From contig NZ_JACHXS010000001.1 in NCBI RefSeq assembly GCF_014192225.1, positions 212,440 to 276,439 of the forward strand: a DNA stretch of 64,000 nt. Reading direction: 5' to 3'. The translations under genes were made by a program, and so were the position numbers. This DNA is from Pseudoduganella umbonata (lineage in GTDB: Bacteria; Pseudomonadota; Gammaproteobacteria; Burkholderiales; Burkholderiaceae_D). Below the pieces are notes generated by a model, which saw only the letters and a list, made by a program, of their open reading frames with translations, ran no database searches and was not told the DNA's origin. This document shows positions 51,815 through 61,554 of this stretch, piece by piece (within the stretch, counting starts at the first letter, position 1; every line of letters begins with the position of its first letter).

Positions 51815-52840
51815 TTATTCGCTGGGGGAATGGCCGAAGAATGCCGGGTCCAGCACCAGATCGCGCAGTAGCTGCAGACGTGCCTCGGTATCGTCTGCCT
51901 GCCGCTCGAATTTCAACGCCATGTCAGGGCGGTCGGCTTCCGATTGCAGCGTTGCGATTTGTCGCATCAACAGAATACGCTCTTCGACGCTACGGATCGC
52001 TTCCCATAAACCGTTGTCAATCTCGGCGTTTATCTCCGCCATCAGGGAAGCCGGAGAGAACGCATGCCCGGTATGACAGCGGAACCGTACCAGCGGGCCT
52101 TCCTTGATTTCCACCAGAACGCCGTGGCAGTCGGGGCAGGTGTACTTCGACACCGAACCCAGAGCCATGATCCCTGCGGCCAGGCCATTTCCTTCCAACG
52201 CTATCGCCACCTCGGCATGCGCTCGCTCCGCTTGTTGCTGATCAGGCTGCGAAGCAGGGGCGAAGCTCCCTACCGAAGCGATAATCCGGTCTGCAATCTC
52301 ACGCATAGTGCCAACGCAGTCGACCTGTACATGCTCGATTGCACTCTCTGGCATCGAGGAAAAGCTGGCTTCCTGCGGATCTTGGGCAAAGGCCAGTCCG
52401 CCGCGATCCTTGATTGCCCATAAACCTGCCGTGCCGTCATCGAGCGCCCCGGAGAGCACTACGCCACTCACGCGCGAACCATAGGCAACCGCGGCTGACC
52501 TGAACAGCACATCGATTGACGGACGAGAGCGGCTTTCCTTGGGGCCACGCGTTATTCGGATACCCTGCTCGGTAATCATCAGGTGCCGATCGGCGCTTGC
52601 GGTATAGATGGTTCGCGGCAAAAGTTCGTCACCGTCTCGCGCGATCTTGACATGCATTGGTGTCCGTCTTGCCAGTATCCTGTCCAGCTGACTTGGGGCA
52701 GATGGCGAGAGATGCAGGACAACCAGAATTGCAGCGTTCAGATCGGCTGGCAGGTAAGCCAACAACCCCGACAGCGCTTCGACGCCGCCGGCGGATGTGC
52801 CCACTACCACGATGTTTCGTACACCATCCGCAAGCCGCAT
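51815..52840 (-). CDS. Orphan CheB-type methylesterase-like protein with C-terminal Cys/His motif
   Basis: A 341-residue protein with a CheB catalytic domain but no receiver domain. The triad is Ser16 ('VVGTSAGGVEAL'), His43 ('VVLHLSPSA') and Asp135 ('LSGALDDGTAG'). The C-terminal 130 residues hold 'CPDCHG...CHTGH', a possible zinc site, and a helical tail. Without a receiver it would not respond to CheA, so regulation must be different. It stands far from the cheW-MCP pair and from any cheR. Confidence 0.88.
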   Translation of the reverse strand: MRLADGVRNIVVVGTSAGGVEALSGLLAYLPADLNAAILVVLHLSPSAPSQLDRILARRTPMHVKIARDGDELLPRTIYTASADRHLMITEQGIRITRGPKESRSRPSIDVLFRSAAVAYGSRVSGVVLSGALDDGTAGLWAIKDRGGLAFAQDPQEASFSSMPESAIEHVQVDCVGTMREIADRIIASVGSFAPASQPDQQQAERAHAEVAIALEGNGLAAGIMALGSVSKYTCPDCHGVLVEIKEGPLVRFRCHTGHAFSPASLMAEINAEIDNGLWEAIRSVEERILLMRQIATLQSEADRPDMALKFERQADDTEARLQLLRDLVLDPAFFGHSPSE

Positions 52841-52973
52841 TCTGTTCTTTCTGTAGTGATAAGTAGTTGTATCGCCGCACTTCCAGCCGATCGCGGCCAA
52901 TCCGGACCGTCCGATTTCGTCCCAGAGCGGACATTCGCCGGCCAGCTATTTCAACCGTTCAATAGCCGCCGCC

Positions 52974-53312
52974 TTACCTCGCCGACTCCCGCTCAGGTGG
53001 CCATGGTCGGATCGTACGCGTTAGCTGCTCCTCGAGCGACCAGTTCAGAGGGCGAGCTTTGGAACGAAACCAAGGACACCCTTTTGCTACCCACCGCTCG
53101 TAGTGGGCCACGTTATCGTCGTAACCGTACTCGCAGCCACAGCAATCGCAGATCTCGAATGAGCATCGCAACTCTTCCGTTGAAGCGTATCCAAGAGCAG
53201 GGCCGTAGCCGCAAACCGGACAATAATCAATGACCACGACGACTCCATCTTGTAACTGCGGATTATCCGGCTTGCTACCCAAAACGACACGTGCCCACCT
53301 ACTGAAACACAC
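52974..53312 (-). CDS. CPCC-family cysteine-rich protein
   Basis: A 112-residue protein with 'YCPVCGYGPALGY' and 'EICDCCGCEYGYDD', the CPCC-type cysteine-rich pattern, which probably binds zinc. Family members often lie near toxin or immunity genes; function is not known. The N-terminal 20 residues are not conserved, so the start is uncertain. The end matches 'WSLEEQLTR', also family-like. Confidence 0.6.
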   Translation of the reverse strand: MCFSRWARVVLGSKPDNPQLQDGVVVVIDYCPVCGYGPALGYASTEELRCSFEICDCCGCEYGYDDNVAHYERWVAKGCPWFRSKARPLNWSLEEQLTRTIRPWPPERESAR

Positions 53313-53789
<477 letters not shown>

Positions 53790-55301
53790 ATGAACGAGCA
53801 TTCGGTCAATCCGCTGATCATCGCAATTGGCGCGCGTATGGAAGGCATCCTTGCCGAGTCAGATGTCGTAAACGACGTGTTCAAGCACAACGTGATGCGG
53901 GGCTCCGCCAGAGAAATGTTTGTCGAAGAGTTTTTGCGACCATTTCTGCCGCCCAGCATCGGGATCGGAACCGGGGAGATCATCAATCACGGAGGGGACA
54001 GGTCAAAACAACTCGACGTCGTTTTGTACAACAAAGGAATGATACCGCCGTTCATCTCGCGCAACAGCACGGTTGGCCTGTTCCCTTGGGAGTCGGTCAT
54101 CGCAGTGATCGAGGTAAAGTCGACTATCACCGCAAGCATCTGCGACGATGCATTGCTAAACGCTCTCAGCGTCCAGACCGTTGTGCGCAACACTGAACGC
54201 AAGGATGTGCTCTTGGGCGGAGTGGAAGACCCGGAAGATGCTGAATCGAGGTCGGCCGTTCCTTACTACATATTCGCTTTTTCTTCCGACCAAACCATTC
54301 CTTTCAAGGAGTGGTCCCGTCTTGACGGACGGGCGGCGCAGTGGTCGGGCAAATATAAATTGGCTGCAGCAGAGCAGGAAAAGATTAAACAGGCACTTGC
54401 CGTGTCTGGGCTCTCGGCCGAAGTAACGCGAGACCATTACCGCGACCTTGCAAAGGCGAGCAAGGATTTGGAAGAAGCGACACCGTATCTTGAAATCTCC
54501 AGCACTTCCGTCCACGGTATCTATGTGCCGCACATGGATTCGCGATATAAAAACATGACTGTGAACCTTTTTCCTGCCACTAAGCAGAGGAATGCCTACC
54601 ACCATTGCACGTTCGAGAATCAGGCGTCTTTGAAGCCGGCGGCTCGCATATACGAAGCAGCTTATTTTTTACAGATGATTCTCGGGTCATACGAGGCCAT
54701 GAGCCTTGTGCGGAAAGGCTATTCCATACGGCGGTATTTTGAGAGACGGCCCGAGCAATGGGTCGACCCTGAGTCGTTGACGAATCTGGCGGAGGAATTG
54801 GAACGTGTTTTCGAGCGCCCGACAGAAAGCGGCGTGAAACAAAGTCCGGCTTATCCCGTGTTTTATGGCGGCGTCAGGGCAATGCTCGACGCGGTCCTGG
54901 CTTTCCCAGATTACAAAACCCTGTTGGCGATAAATGATGAACTGCTCGTCTACTTGCGGCGCATGGACCCTGCGCAGTCCAACCTGATACGCATTTCGAA
55001 CGAGACCGGCTCCGGCGCGATCACCATTACCCGGCTGGTCGCGAAAAGCAAGGGCGCGCCCAAGTCAACTGGCGAGACAGCTTTCGAGACCATGATCATG
55101 TCCCCACCGGTCAACCTGCGCAAAGAACTCGCAAAGCACAACGTCACAATTGGCATGGCCGAAGTAACGGATGGCGATCCAGAGATCTCCGCATTTGGGC
55201 AGAATTTCGGGTATGTGGAAGTTGTTCACGCGCTCATTGCCGACAGCCTGCGCGCAGCGCAAGCGAAACAGCTGCCGCCCGTGCCTCCGGAAGCGGTATA
55301 G
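53790..55301 (+). CDS. DUF6602-type protein with PD-(D/E)XK nuclease-like motif
   Basis: A 503-residue soluble protein. The N-terminal 130 residues carry 'QLDVVLYN' and 'ESVIAVIEVKS', the D...ExK arrangement of PD-(D/E)XK nucleases as described for DUF6602. The rest (150-503) is mixed alpha/beta without a known domain. GC content is lower than the window average, consistent with horizontal transfer. It stands alone; a restriction or defence role is plausible but there is no methylase or helicase next to it. Confidence 0.65.
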   Translation: MNEHSVNPLIIAIGARMEGILAESDVVNDVFKHNVMRGSAREMFVEEFLRPFLPPSIGIGTGEIINHGGDRSKQLDVVLYNKGMIPPFISRNSTVGLFPWESVIAVIEVKSTITASICDDALLNALSVQTVVRNTERKDVLLGGVEDPEDAESRSAVPYYIFAFSSDQTIPFKEWSRLDGRAAQWSGKYKLAAAEQEKIKQALAVSGLSAEVTRDHYRDLAKASKDLEEATPYLEISSTSVHGIYVPHMDSRYKNMTVNLFPATKQRNAYHHCTFENQASLKPAARIYEAAYFLQMILGSYEAMSLVRKGYSIRRYFERRPEQWVDPESLTNLAEELERVFERPTESGVKQSPAYPVFYGGVRAMLDAVLAFPDYKTLLAINDELLVYLRRMDPAQSNLIRISNETGSGAITITRLVAKSKGAPKSTGETAFETMIMSPPVNLRKELAKHNVTIGMAEVTDGDPEISAFGQNFGYVEVVHALIADSLRAAQAKQLPPVPPEAV

Positions 55302-55436
55302 CTTCGCGTGTTTTGCGGTTGGTCCATAACGCGAGATTGCATGCCTGCACAATGCTTCCAATGCCGGCCTGTGCCGTCACCTGACCGGAGTGACCATCCC
55401 AGCCAAGCAGCGATCAGATGGACACACAACCGTATA

Positions 55437-56015
55437 TCAAGGTTCACTCGCGCATGCTCTTAAGATTACGTTTTTCAATGCCCGGTCTGCATATGCATCA
55501 GAGTTTGTCAGATGCACGTCGTACAGCCCCACCTTTGTGAATGCCAGCCCATCTCGCAAGACCAAATCCAGACCATGCTCTGGCTCCCAGTCGCAGCCAC
55601 ATCCCAGCGAAAAATAAATTCCGTCTTCGTCATCCCCGCATGCCCGACGTGAGACGTGCAGCTCTGAACGAAACCGCACGTAGTGCCAGATGTCGGATGG
55701 CTGTTCGAGGTGGACGTTTGGACGACTCCCGCCGTCATACAGATCAAGCATTTCGTTGCAGTACTGCGTTAGGTAAGGCTCGACAGCCGTTAGAGCGGAT
55801 TTATCCAAGTCCAATAGGTTTTGAAGTGCTCCGTGATATTCAGCCTTGTGAGCGTCATCGTAGCCATCGAAGACGAACTGGACTGCGTGTCCTGGCAGGC
55901 ACTGTAGTACTTTTGGTTGAGATATCAGCCATTCGCTGACATCAGGATGTGGTTCGACAGCTCCAACTGGCGGGATCAACAATGTACTCTCCGTTGCCTT
56001 TGGGTCAATGCTCAA
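55437..56015 (-). CDS. DUF6985-like protein
   Basis: A 192-residue soluble protein. 'IYFSLGCGCDWEPEHGLDLV' and 'VGLYDVHLTNSDAYAD' match the DUF6985 pattern, a domain often found in genes near polymorphic toxins and thought to be immunity-like. No toxin gene is next to it. It is lower in GC, like its neighbours in this accessory stretch. Confidence 0.65.
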   Translation of the reverse strand: MSIDPKATESTLLIPPVGAVEPHPDVSEWLISQPKVLQCLPGHAVQFVFDGYDDAHKAEYHGALQNLLDLDKSALTAVEPYLTQYCNEMLDLYDGGSRPNVHLEQPSDIWHYVRFRSELHVSRRACGDDEDGIYFSLGCGCDWEPEHGLDLVLRDGLAFTKVGLYDVHLTNSDAYADRALKNVILRACASEP

Positions 56016-56225
56016 CCTTAGATCGTGTGGGTGGCGGTGAACTCGTGGTGCGCAGGCTTACACAGAATGCCCGCTCCAGCACCGGTCGGAGCTATTGATA
56101 AGAGGTTCGGTGATCATGGTAACTTTGAACCCGCTTCTGGCCGAACTCGGCCGTTCGCCGCTGCATAGCAGGCAAAGCTGCTCTCCCGTGGACTAGGGCG
56201 CGGCAAAAAAGGTGTGTTGAAAAGT

Positions 56226-56624
56226 CTACCGATATTTTGGGGACGAGATACTCAGCTTTTGACGAAGGAATGCAAGCGCACCGACGAACATTGCATGCCA
56301 TTCACTGGATGGATTGCGGGAGAGACCATGCCAGAAAAATTCGAAATCATGACCACCGTCGTCGGACGCATGGTGACCCCAACGATCCGGAAGCCGCTCA
56401 GAAACCTGGCACAGATGAAATGACCAGACGTGGTCCGCATATCCTGACGACCAAATACCAAGATCGGCGGCAATGGTCGCATTCTCTATGCCCGCCTCCT
56501 CGCGTAATTCGCGCAAGGCAGCGCTGCCGGGTTCCTCGCCTGGTTCGATAGTACCTTTCACAAGTTGAAGTCCAGCCAGTGGGTGACGGAAGGCGAGCAC
56601 TTCCAGTTCGCCCGAATCTCGCAC
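56226..56624 (-). CDS. NUDIX hydrolase with unclear start
   Basis: A 132-residue NUDIX protein; the Nudix box is 'GTIEPGEEPGSAALRELREE' (GxxxxxExxxxxxxREUxEE), for hydrolysis of nucleoside-diphosphate-linked substrates. The GTG at 56624 truncates the fold: the frame continues upstream with 'TKACPVLVRD', the family's first strand, up to TAA at 56694-56696 and has no ATG. CTG 56681 is the only candidate start. Either a rare start is used or the original start is lost. Confidence 0.75.
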   Translation of the reverse strand: MRDSGELEVLAFRHPLAGLQLVKGTIEPGEEPGSAALRELREEAGIENATIAADLGIWSSGYADHVWSFHLCQVSERLPDRWGHHASDDGGHDFEFFWHGLSRNPSSEWHAMFVGALAFLRQKLSISSPKYR

Positions 56625-56798
56625 GAGGACAGGACACGCTTTGGTCGGGATCGAATGTGGCAGAAATCTCCTCCACTTCAGATTTGCATGTTTTTATTAT
56701 CTAAACGTCGCTAGCTCGACCGTCTCCGCTCCGGGCCGAAAACAGCCCATCGGGTACAAGTACTGGACATGGCCCTGACGCGACAGAACCGCGCCTCA

Positions 56799-57173
56799 TC
56801 AGCGCCTGCTTTTGATTGCATACACAACGAGCTTTCCGGACGGCTCCCGAAGAGTGAGCTTGTCGGCGGTTACGTTAATGAGCGCACTGCCTTCATCTGG
56901 TTTATAGCCCGTCTTGAGGCGGTTATTTTCAATTTTCCAGGCGGTCACCGGACCGACACATGTGTCTTTGCTGCAGCTGGTGATAGTCAGGATACCGCTC
57001 TTGCCAAAAAATAGATCTGAGGAACTGTCCTTGTCCTTCGGGCTGACCAATTGCAGGTGGGCCCCTTCCAGCTTAACCGAAGACCAGGACAGTTCCTTCG
57101 TTGAATCGGCAGCGAGTGCATTCAGGCCCGGCAGGAGTACAGCGAGAACGATGGAACGGCAGATATTTCGCAT
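56799..57173 (-). CDS. Small secreted hypothetical protein
   Basis: A 124-residue protein with a signal peptide ('SIVLAVLLPGLNALAADS') and two Cys ('TITSCSKDTCVGP') that could pair. No family recognised. Start at 57173 chosen because the signal peptide begins there; the ribosome-binding site is weak. Confidence 0.6.
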   Translation of the reverse strand: MRNICRSIVLAVLLPGLNALAADSTKELSWSSVKLEGAHLQLVSPKDKDSSSDLFFGKSGILTITSCSKDTCVGPVTAWKIENNRLKTGYKPDEGSALINVTADKLTLREPSGKLVVYAIKSRR

Positions 57174-57507
57174 GTTGGCACGAGGATTATGGAGATCGAA
57201 AAACACGGAGATGTCGGGATTTGGCCGGTTTCTGCCGGCCGGGCCAGCATACCATGTTGCCAAGTCGAAAAATCTCACCGAGTGTCACGAACTAACACTG
57301 TCGACCGGATACGCTAACGACCGTAGATTCAATCGATCAGGTCGAAGATATAACTGCCTCGGGTTGTTTTCCATTCCGCGATACTGCGTCAGGGTCCGAT
57401 CCCGTCGATCCAGCGAAGAATCCACCAAGGGTAATCACAGCCGCTATCGGCACGCACCATGAAAAAAGCCCGGCAATGCCGGGCTTTTCGATGACGACGA
57501 CCGTAAA
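57174..57507. other. Intergenic stretch without a supported gene
   Basis: 334 bp. It holds a copy of the dispersed spacer element at 57221-57261 and the terminator at 57464-57488. Nothing else was recognised. Confidence 0.5.
57464..57488 (-). terminator. Rho-independent terminator after the glycine-zipper gene
   Basis: aaaagcccggc (57464-57474), loop aat, gccgggctttt (57478-57488): perfect 11-bp stem with T-runs on both strands, 19 bp past the stop of the minus-strand gene. Confidence 0.85.
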
Positions 57508-57918
57508 TCAGTCGTGGTGGTGATGACGATGCTTGCGGTGGCCCTTGCCATGGCCGCGGCCGCGGTGGTCGTCACGGTATTCGTGCACTACGCGGCGCTC
57601 CACGTATACCGGCTCGCGCACATAGCGTGGACGCGGTGCATCGTAATAAACCGGCTGCGGATGCGCATACACGCGGCCCTGCGGGCGGTAATCGTGACGG
57701 TCGCGGTCGCGGGAGCTGATCGCGTTGCCGACCAGGCCGCCGACCACGCCACCCACCACGGTACCGGTGGTGCCGTTGCCGGTCTGGCTGCCGATGGCGG
57801 CGCCGACCACGGCGCCGGCGGCGGTGTTGAACGCACGGTCACCGGCGGCGAGGGCTGCGGAAGACGTCGTCACGGCAGCACCCAGCAGGACGATTCCGAA
57901 GAATTTTTTGACCATCAT
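57508..57918 (-). CDS. Glycine-zipper (2TM) envelope protein
   Basis: A 136-residue exported protein. After a signal peptide ('LLGAAVTTSSAALAAG') comes a glycine zipper ('AGAVVGAAIGSQTGNGTTG', 'VVGGVVGGLVGNAI') of the Rickettsia 17-kDa / 2TM type, then an Arg/His/Tyr-rich tail ending in four His and Asp. Probably in the outer membrane or periplasm. 'GGGGGAAATATC' precedes the start; the second Met is an alternative. Confidence 0.8.
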   Translation of the reverse strand: MMVKKFFGIVLLGAAVTTSSAALAAGDRAFNTAAGAVVGAAIGSQTGNGTTGTVVGGVVGGLVGNAISSRDRDRHDYRPQGRVYAHPQPVYYDAPRPRYVREPVYVERRVVHEYRDDHRGRGHGKGHRKHRHHHHD

Positions 57919-58122
57919 GATATTTCCCCCTTATTTTGCTCGGCGCCACCGGGATGATGTCTGCCGTTTGATTGAGGTCTACTTTATCGGGACGGCAGAA
58001 AATTGCCAGCCAATACACAGATTCTTACAATCGAGCTCGGCCAGGTAACAGATCTGTTACAGATGAGGAGCGTGGAGAGCACACATAACAGGAGATGCGG
58101 TTATCGCCAGCAGAAGCCAGGG

Positions 58123-58662
58123 TCAGCGTGGCAGGCCGCCCAACCGCTCCCATTCATGCCGCAGCAACCCCAGGACCTGTACATCCTGGTACTGGCCATT
58201 GATGAAGAAGGCTTCGCGCAGCGTGCCTTCCCCGGTGAACCCGCATTTCTGCGCGACGCGCAGGGAGGGGAGATTGCGCGGCGCCACCAGCACCTCGAGC
58301 CGGTGCCATGTATGGACGCGGAACAGATGGTCGACCAGCATGCGCAGTGCCTCGGTGGTATAGCCCTGGCCGGCGAGGGCGGTGTCGAACAGCCGGTAGC
58401 CGATCTCGCGGGTGGTCGGCGTGCGGCTCTTGAAGTGGGTGATGACGCCGACGACGCGACGGTAGCCGTCCTCCACGACGAACAGTTCGCTGTCTTCGGT
58501 CACGAAGCCGTGCTGCACGAATTCCTTGCGCATCGCCTCGGGCGACTTGAAGTGGGTGGAAAAGTAATCCCCGCGCGACGGCAGGTCGTTGACCAGCGCG
58601 ATGAACGTGTTCAGGTCCGTGTTCAGCAGGTGCCGCACGGTGCAGAGTGGTCCCTTCAGCAT
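58123..58662 (-). CDS. GNAT-family N-acetyltransferase (RimJ/RimL-like)
   Basis: A 179-residue GNAT protein. 'EIGYRLFDTALAGQGYTTEA' is the acetyl-CoA-binding motif A, followed by 'LEVLVAPRNLPSLRVAQKCG' and 'EGTLREAFFINGQYQDVQVL', the RimJ/RimL signature. It acetylates an unknown amine, such as a protein N-terminus or small molecule. GTG 58668 is an alternative start. Divergent from the M28 peptidase gene. Confidence 0.88.
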   Translation of the reverse strand: MLKGPLCTVRHLLNTDLNTFIALVNDLPSRGDYFSTHFKSPEAMRKEFVQHGFVTEDSELFVVEDGYRRVVGVITHFKSRTPTTREIGYRLFDTALAGQGYTTEALRMLVDHLFRVHTWHRLEVLVAPRNLPSLRVAQKCGFTGEGTLREAFFINGQYQDVQVLGLLRHEWERLGGLPR

Positions 58663-58733
58663 GGCCACATGCTATGCGATGGCCATGGCAAGGTCAAACG
58701 CCATCCTTATCGATCATTGTTTCGATAGCGTGT

Positions 58734-58751
58734 TTATAAGTTGCCTTATAA
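58734..58751. promoter_or_regulatory. AT-rich palindrome in a divergent intergenic region
   Basis: TTATAAGTTGCCTTATAA: a 7-bp perfect inverted repeat around ttgc, 54 bp before the M28 start and 72 bp before the GNAT start. It may be an operator or a -10-like site. Confidence 0.35.
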
Positions 58752-58804
58752 CATTGCCAAATGATATCGTCCTGCTTCCCCGAACTCACTTCCAGGTCCA
58801 CCGC

Positions 58805-60265
58805 ATGACTATTCGCAAGCCGATCCTGTCCGCCATCGCCGCCGCCCTGAAAGCGGCCGTCCTGTCCACCGCTGTCCTGTCCACCGTCGGCCTCGCCCAT
58901 GCCGCCGGCGCGAACGACGCCGCGACGCTGGCGCAGATCCGCGATGCCGCGATGGCCAGCGACTGGGCATACCAGCGCCTGGAAGACATGACGGACCTGG
59001 TCGGCCCGCGCCTGTCCGGTTCTCCCGGCGCGGCGGCGGCGGTGCAGCAGGTGGCCGATGCGATGCGCAAGCTGGGTGCGAAGGTCACGCTGCAGCCGGT
59101 GAAGGTGCCGCACTGGGTGCGCGGCGAAGAAAAGGCCCAGCTGGTCGAATATACCGGCAGGCCGCAGGGCGTGGTGCAGAACATCGTGCTGACGGCGCTG
59201 GGCGGCTCCGGCGCCACGCCGGCGCAGGGCTTGACCGCACCGGTCATCATCGTGCGCGACTTCGACGAGCTGCAACGCCGCGCCGCCGAAGTGAAGGGCA
59301 AGATCGTGCTGTTCGAGGTGGCCTTCGACCAGGGCATGGCCGATGCGGGCCTGGGCGGCCCGGCGTACCGGCATGGCTCGGCGTTCCGCACGCGCGGCCC
59401 GGCATTGGCCGCGGAGCTGGGCGCGGCTGCAGCGCTGGTGCGCGCAGTCGGCGGCGCCGACTATCGTCTCACGCATACGGGCACCACGCGGCTCGTCGAA
59501 GGGAAAAGCATTCCCGCGGCATCGGTGACGGCGGAAGATGCGCTGCTGATCGCGCGCCTGAGCAAGCGGGGGCCGGTGACGATGAAGCTCGTGCTCACGC
59601 CGCAGACGCTGCCCGACGCGGACAGCTACAACGTGATCGCCGATTTGCCGGGCACCGACAAGGCAGACGAAGTGGTCATCGTGTCCGGCCACCTCGATTC
59701 GTGGGACCTGGCCACCGGCGCACATGACGACGCCACCGGCGTGACCGCGTCGATGGGCGTGCTGGAAACCCTGAAGAAGCTGAACCTGAAACCGCGCCGC
59801 ACGATCCGCATGATCGCCTGGATGAACGAGGAGAACGGCGGCCGCGGCGGCGCCACCTATCACGCCCAGCACAAGGCGGCGCTCGACAAGCAGTTCGCCG
59901 CGATCGAAAGCGACGGCGGCGTGGCGGGCCGCACGTTCGGCGTGCAGGCCGGCATCCGCCCGCAGTACGAAAAACTGTTCGCGCCGCTGCAGGCCGCCCT
60001 GGTGCCGATCGGCGCCGGCGTACTGCAGCGCCGCGACGTGATCGGCGCCGGCGACCTGCATGCGATGGAAGCCGACGGCGTGCCGTCGTTTACGCCACTG
60101 GTCGATTCCAGCCTGTACTTCAACTACCACCACACGCCGGCCGACACGTTCGACAAGGTCGATCCCGACTACCTGAAGCGCCACGTGGCGGTCATGTCGG
60201 CACTGACGTGGTACCTTGCGAACATGGAACAGCCGATCGGCCGCGCGCCGCAGCAGTTCAACTGA
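58805..60265 (+). CDS. Secreted M28-family zinc peptidase
   Basis: A 486-residue exported aminopeptidase or carboxypeptidase Q-like enzyme. Signal peptide to about 'LAHAAGAN'; PA-like insert near 150-230; M28 metal ligands in 'VSGHLDSWDLATGAHDDATG', 'WMNEENGGRGG' (catalytic and binding Glu), 'ESDGG' and 'YFNYHHTPADT'. The long in-frame extension upstream is not coding-like. A small lipoprotein gene follows at 66 bp. Confidence 0.9.
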   Translation: MTIRKPILSAIAAALKAAVLSTAVLSTVGLAHAAGANDAATLAQIRDAAMASDWAYQRLEDMTDLVGPRLSGSPGAAAAVQQVADAMRKLGAKVTLQPVKVPHWVRGEEKAQLVEYTGRPQGVVQNIVLTALGGSGATPAQGLTAPVIIVRDFDELQRRAAEVKGKIVLFEVAFDQGMADAGLGGPAYRHGSAFRTRGPALAAELGAAAALVRAVGGADYRLTHTGTTRLVEGKSIPAASVTAEDALLIARLSKRGPVTMKLVLTPQTLPDADSYNVIADLPGTDKADEVVIVSGHLDSWDLATGAHDDATGVTASMGVLETLKKLNLKPRRTIRMIAWMNEENGGRGGATYHAQHKAALDKQFAAIESDGGVAGRTFGVQAGIRPQYEKLFAPLQAALVPIGAGVLQRRDVIGAGDLHAMEADGVPSFTPLVDSSLYFNYHHTPADTFDKVDPDYLKRHVAVMSALTWYLANMEQPIGRAPQQFN

Positions 60266-60330
60266 GGTCAGCCCCTCCGTTCAGCCGGCATCAGGCGCCG
60301 GCTGCCAACTTACTCTCGAATGGAACCGCG

Positions 60331-60552
60331 ATGAAACACGTGAAGACGATCGGTGGCCTGTGCGCCCTGGCCCTGGTGCTGGCCGGCTGCGGCAAGGTCG
60401 ACCCGCAACTGACGGCGCAGCAGATGACGATGACGGATGCCGCCTGCACGCCGGCCGAAATCGGCAGGATCGCCGATACGGACGTGCGCAAGGCCTTCCA
60501 GGAACGCTGCGACCGCCGCGAACAGTTCAAGCCGGCCGCACCGGCGAACTGA
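60331..60552 (+). CDS. Small lipoprotein
   Basis: A 73-residue protein with a lipobox 'VLAGC', so lipid-anchored. It has two more Cys ('DAACTP' and 'ERCDRR') that could pair. No family recognised. It lies 65 bp after the M28 gene and may be co-transcribed. Confidence 0.7.
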   Translation: MKHVKTIGGLCALALVLAGCGKVDPQLTAQQMTMTDAACTPAEIGRIADTDVRKAFQERCDRREQFKPAAPAN

Positions 60553-60574
60553 TCCGAAACGGCCGCCGCGCCGC

Positions 60575-61447
60575 TTACTTCGACGAACCGAAACGGCTGC
60601 TCATCGCCGCGCCCACCGAGGCGGCAATGATCGCGCCGATCGCCGCCCACTGGTTCAGCGCCAGCCGTTCGCCCAGCAGCATCAGTCCCATCACGGCGCC
60701 GATGGCCGGTTCCGCGCTGAGCAGGATGCTGAACGTGTTGGCCGGCAGGCGGCGCAGAGCGATCATCTCCAGCGAATACGGAATCGCGCTGGAGACGATC
60801 GCCACGCCCAGTCCGAGCGCCAGCACCTCCGGCTGGAGGATCGCTGCGCCGGCCTGCCAGAAGCCGAACGGCGCCGCCACCACCACGCCGATCCACATGC
60901 CGTAAGCCGACGTGGCCGGCCCATGGCGCATGCCGGCCCGCTTGCCGGCCACGATGTAGACGGCCCAGCAGGCGCCGGCGCACAGCGCCAGCGCGATGCC
61001 GCGCCAGTCGAGTGCGGCCGCCGAGCGGTCCCGCGGCAGCAGCATGGCCAGCCCGGCGATGGCCAGCAGGATCCACAGGAAATCGATGCGCCGGCGCGAC
61101 GTGAACACGGCCACGGCCAGCGGGCCGGTGAATTCGACCGCGATCGCCACGCCCAGCGGAACATAGGCCAGCGACGAATAGAACGTCAGGTTCATCACGC
61201 CCAGCGACACGCCGTACAGCGCGAGCGCGTGCCAGTCGTCGCCGATGCGGATACGCCAGGGCTTGAACACGGCCGACAGGATCACGGCGGCGAACGTGAG
61301 CCGCAGCGCCGTCGCGCCGGCCGGGCCGACCAGCGGGAACAGCTGCTTGGCAATCGAGGCGCCGGCCGTCAGCGAGACGAGGGCGAGCAGCAAGGCGGCA
61401 AAGGGAACGGCGTTGGAAACGGGGGCGGAAGTGGAAGCGGGCTGCAT
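60575..61447 (-). CDS. RhtA-like EamA exporter
   Basis: A 290-residue, ten-TM EamA-family protein close to the threonine/homoserine exporter RhtA ('TAGASIAKQLFPLVGPAGAT', 'YVPLGVAIAVEFTGPL', 'SSAIPYSLEMIALRRLP'). ATG 61447 gives the family length. Substrates are probably amino acids but not certain. It is convergent with the lipoprotein gene and divergent from the His-rich gene. Confidence 0.88.
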   Translation of the reverse strand: MQPASTSAPVSNAVPFAALLLALVSLTAGASIAKQLFPLVGPAGATALRLTFAAVILSAVFKPWRIRIGDDWHALALYGVSLGVMNLTFYSSLAYVPLGVAIAVEFTGPLAVAVFTSRRRIDFLWILLAIAGLAMLLPRDRSAAALDWRGIALALCAGACWAVYIVAGKRAGMRHGPATSAYGMWIGVVVAAPFGFWQAGAAILQPEVLALGLGVAIVSSAIPYSLEMIALRRLPANTFSILLSAEPAIGAVMGLMLLGERLALNQWAAIGAIIAASVGAAMSSRFGSSK

Positions 61448-61554
61448 GCAACGTGGGGTTGGTGCGCGGCCTGCGATCGCCGCGCTGTTCGGGTAGTCCG
61501 ACAGTATAGCCGCCGGCCGCCGCGCTGCGGCTGCCCGTGCTACCATGGCGCCCC

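Noticed and set aside
51815..52840. CheB as part of the cheW-MCP operon
   Set aside because: It is about 38 kb away, alone and without receiver domain, so no shared operon can be claimed.
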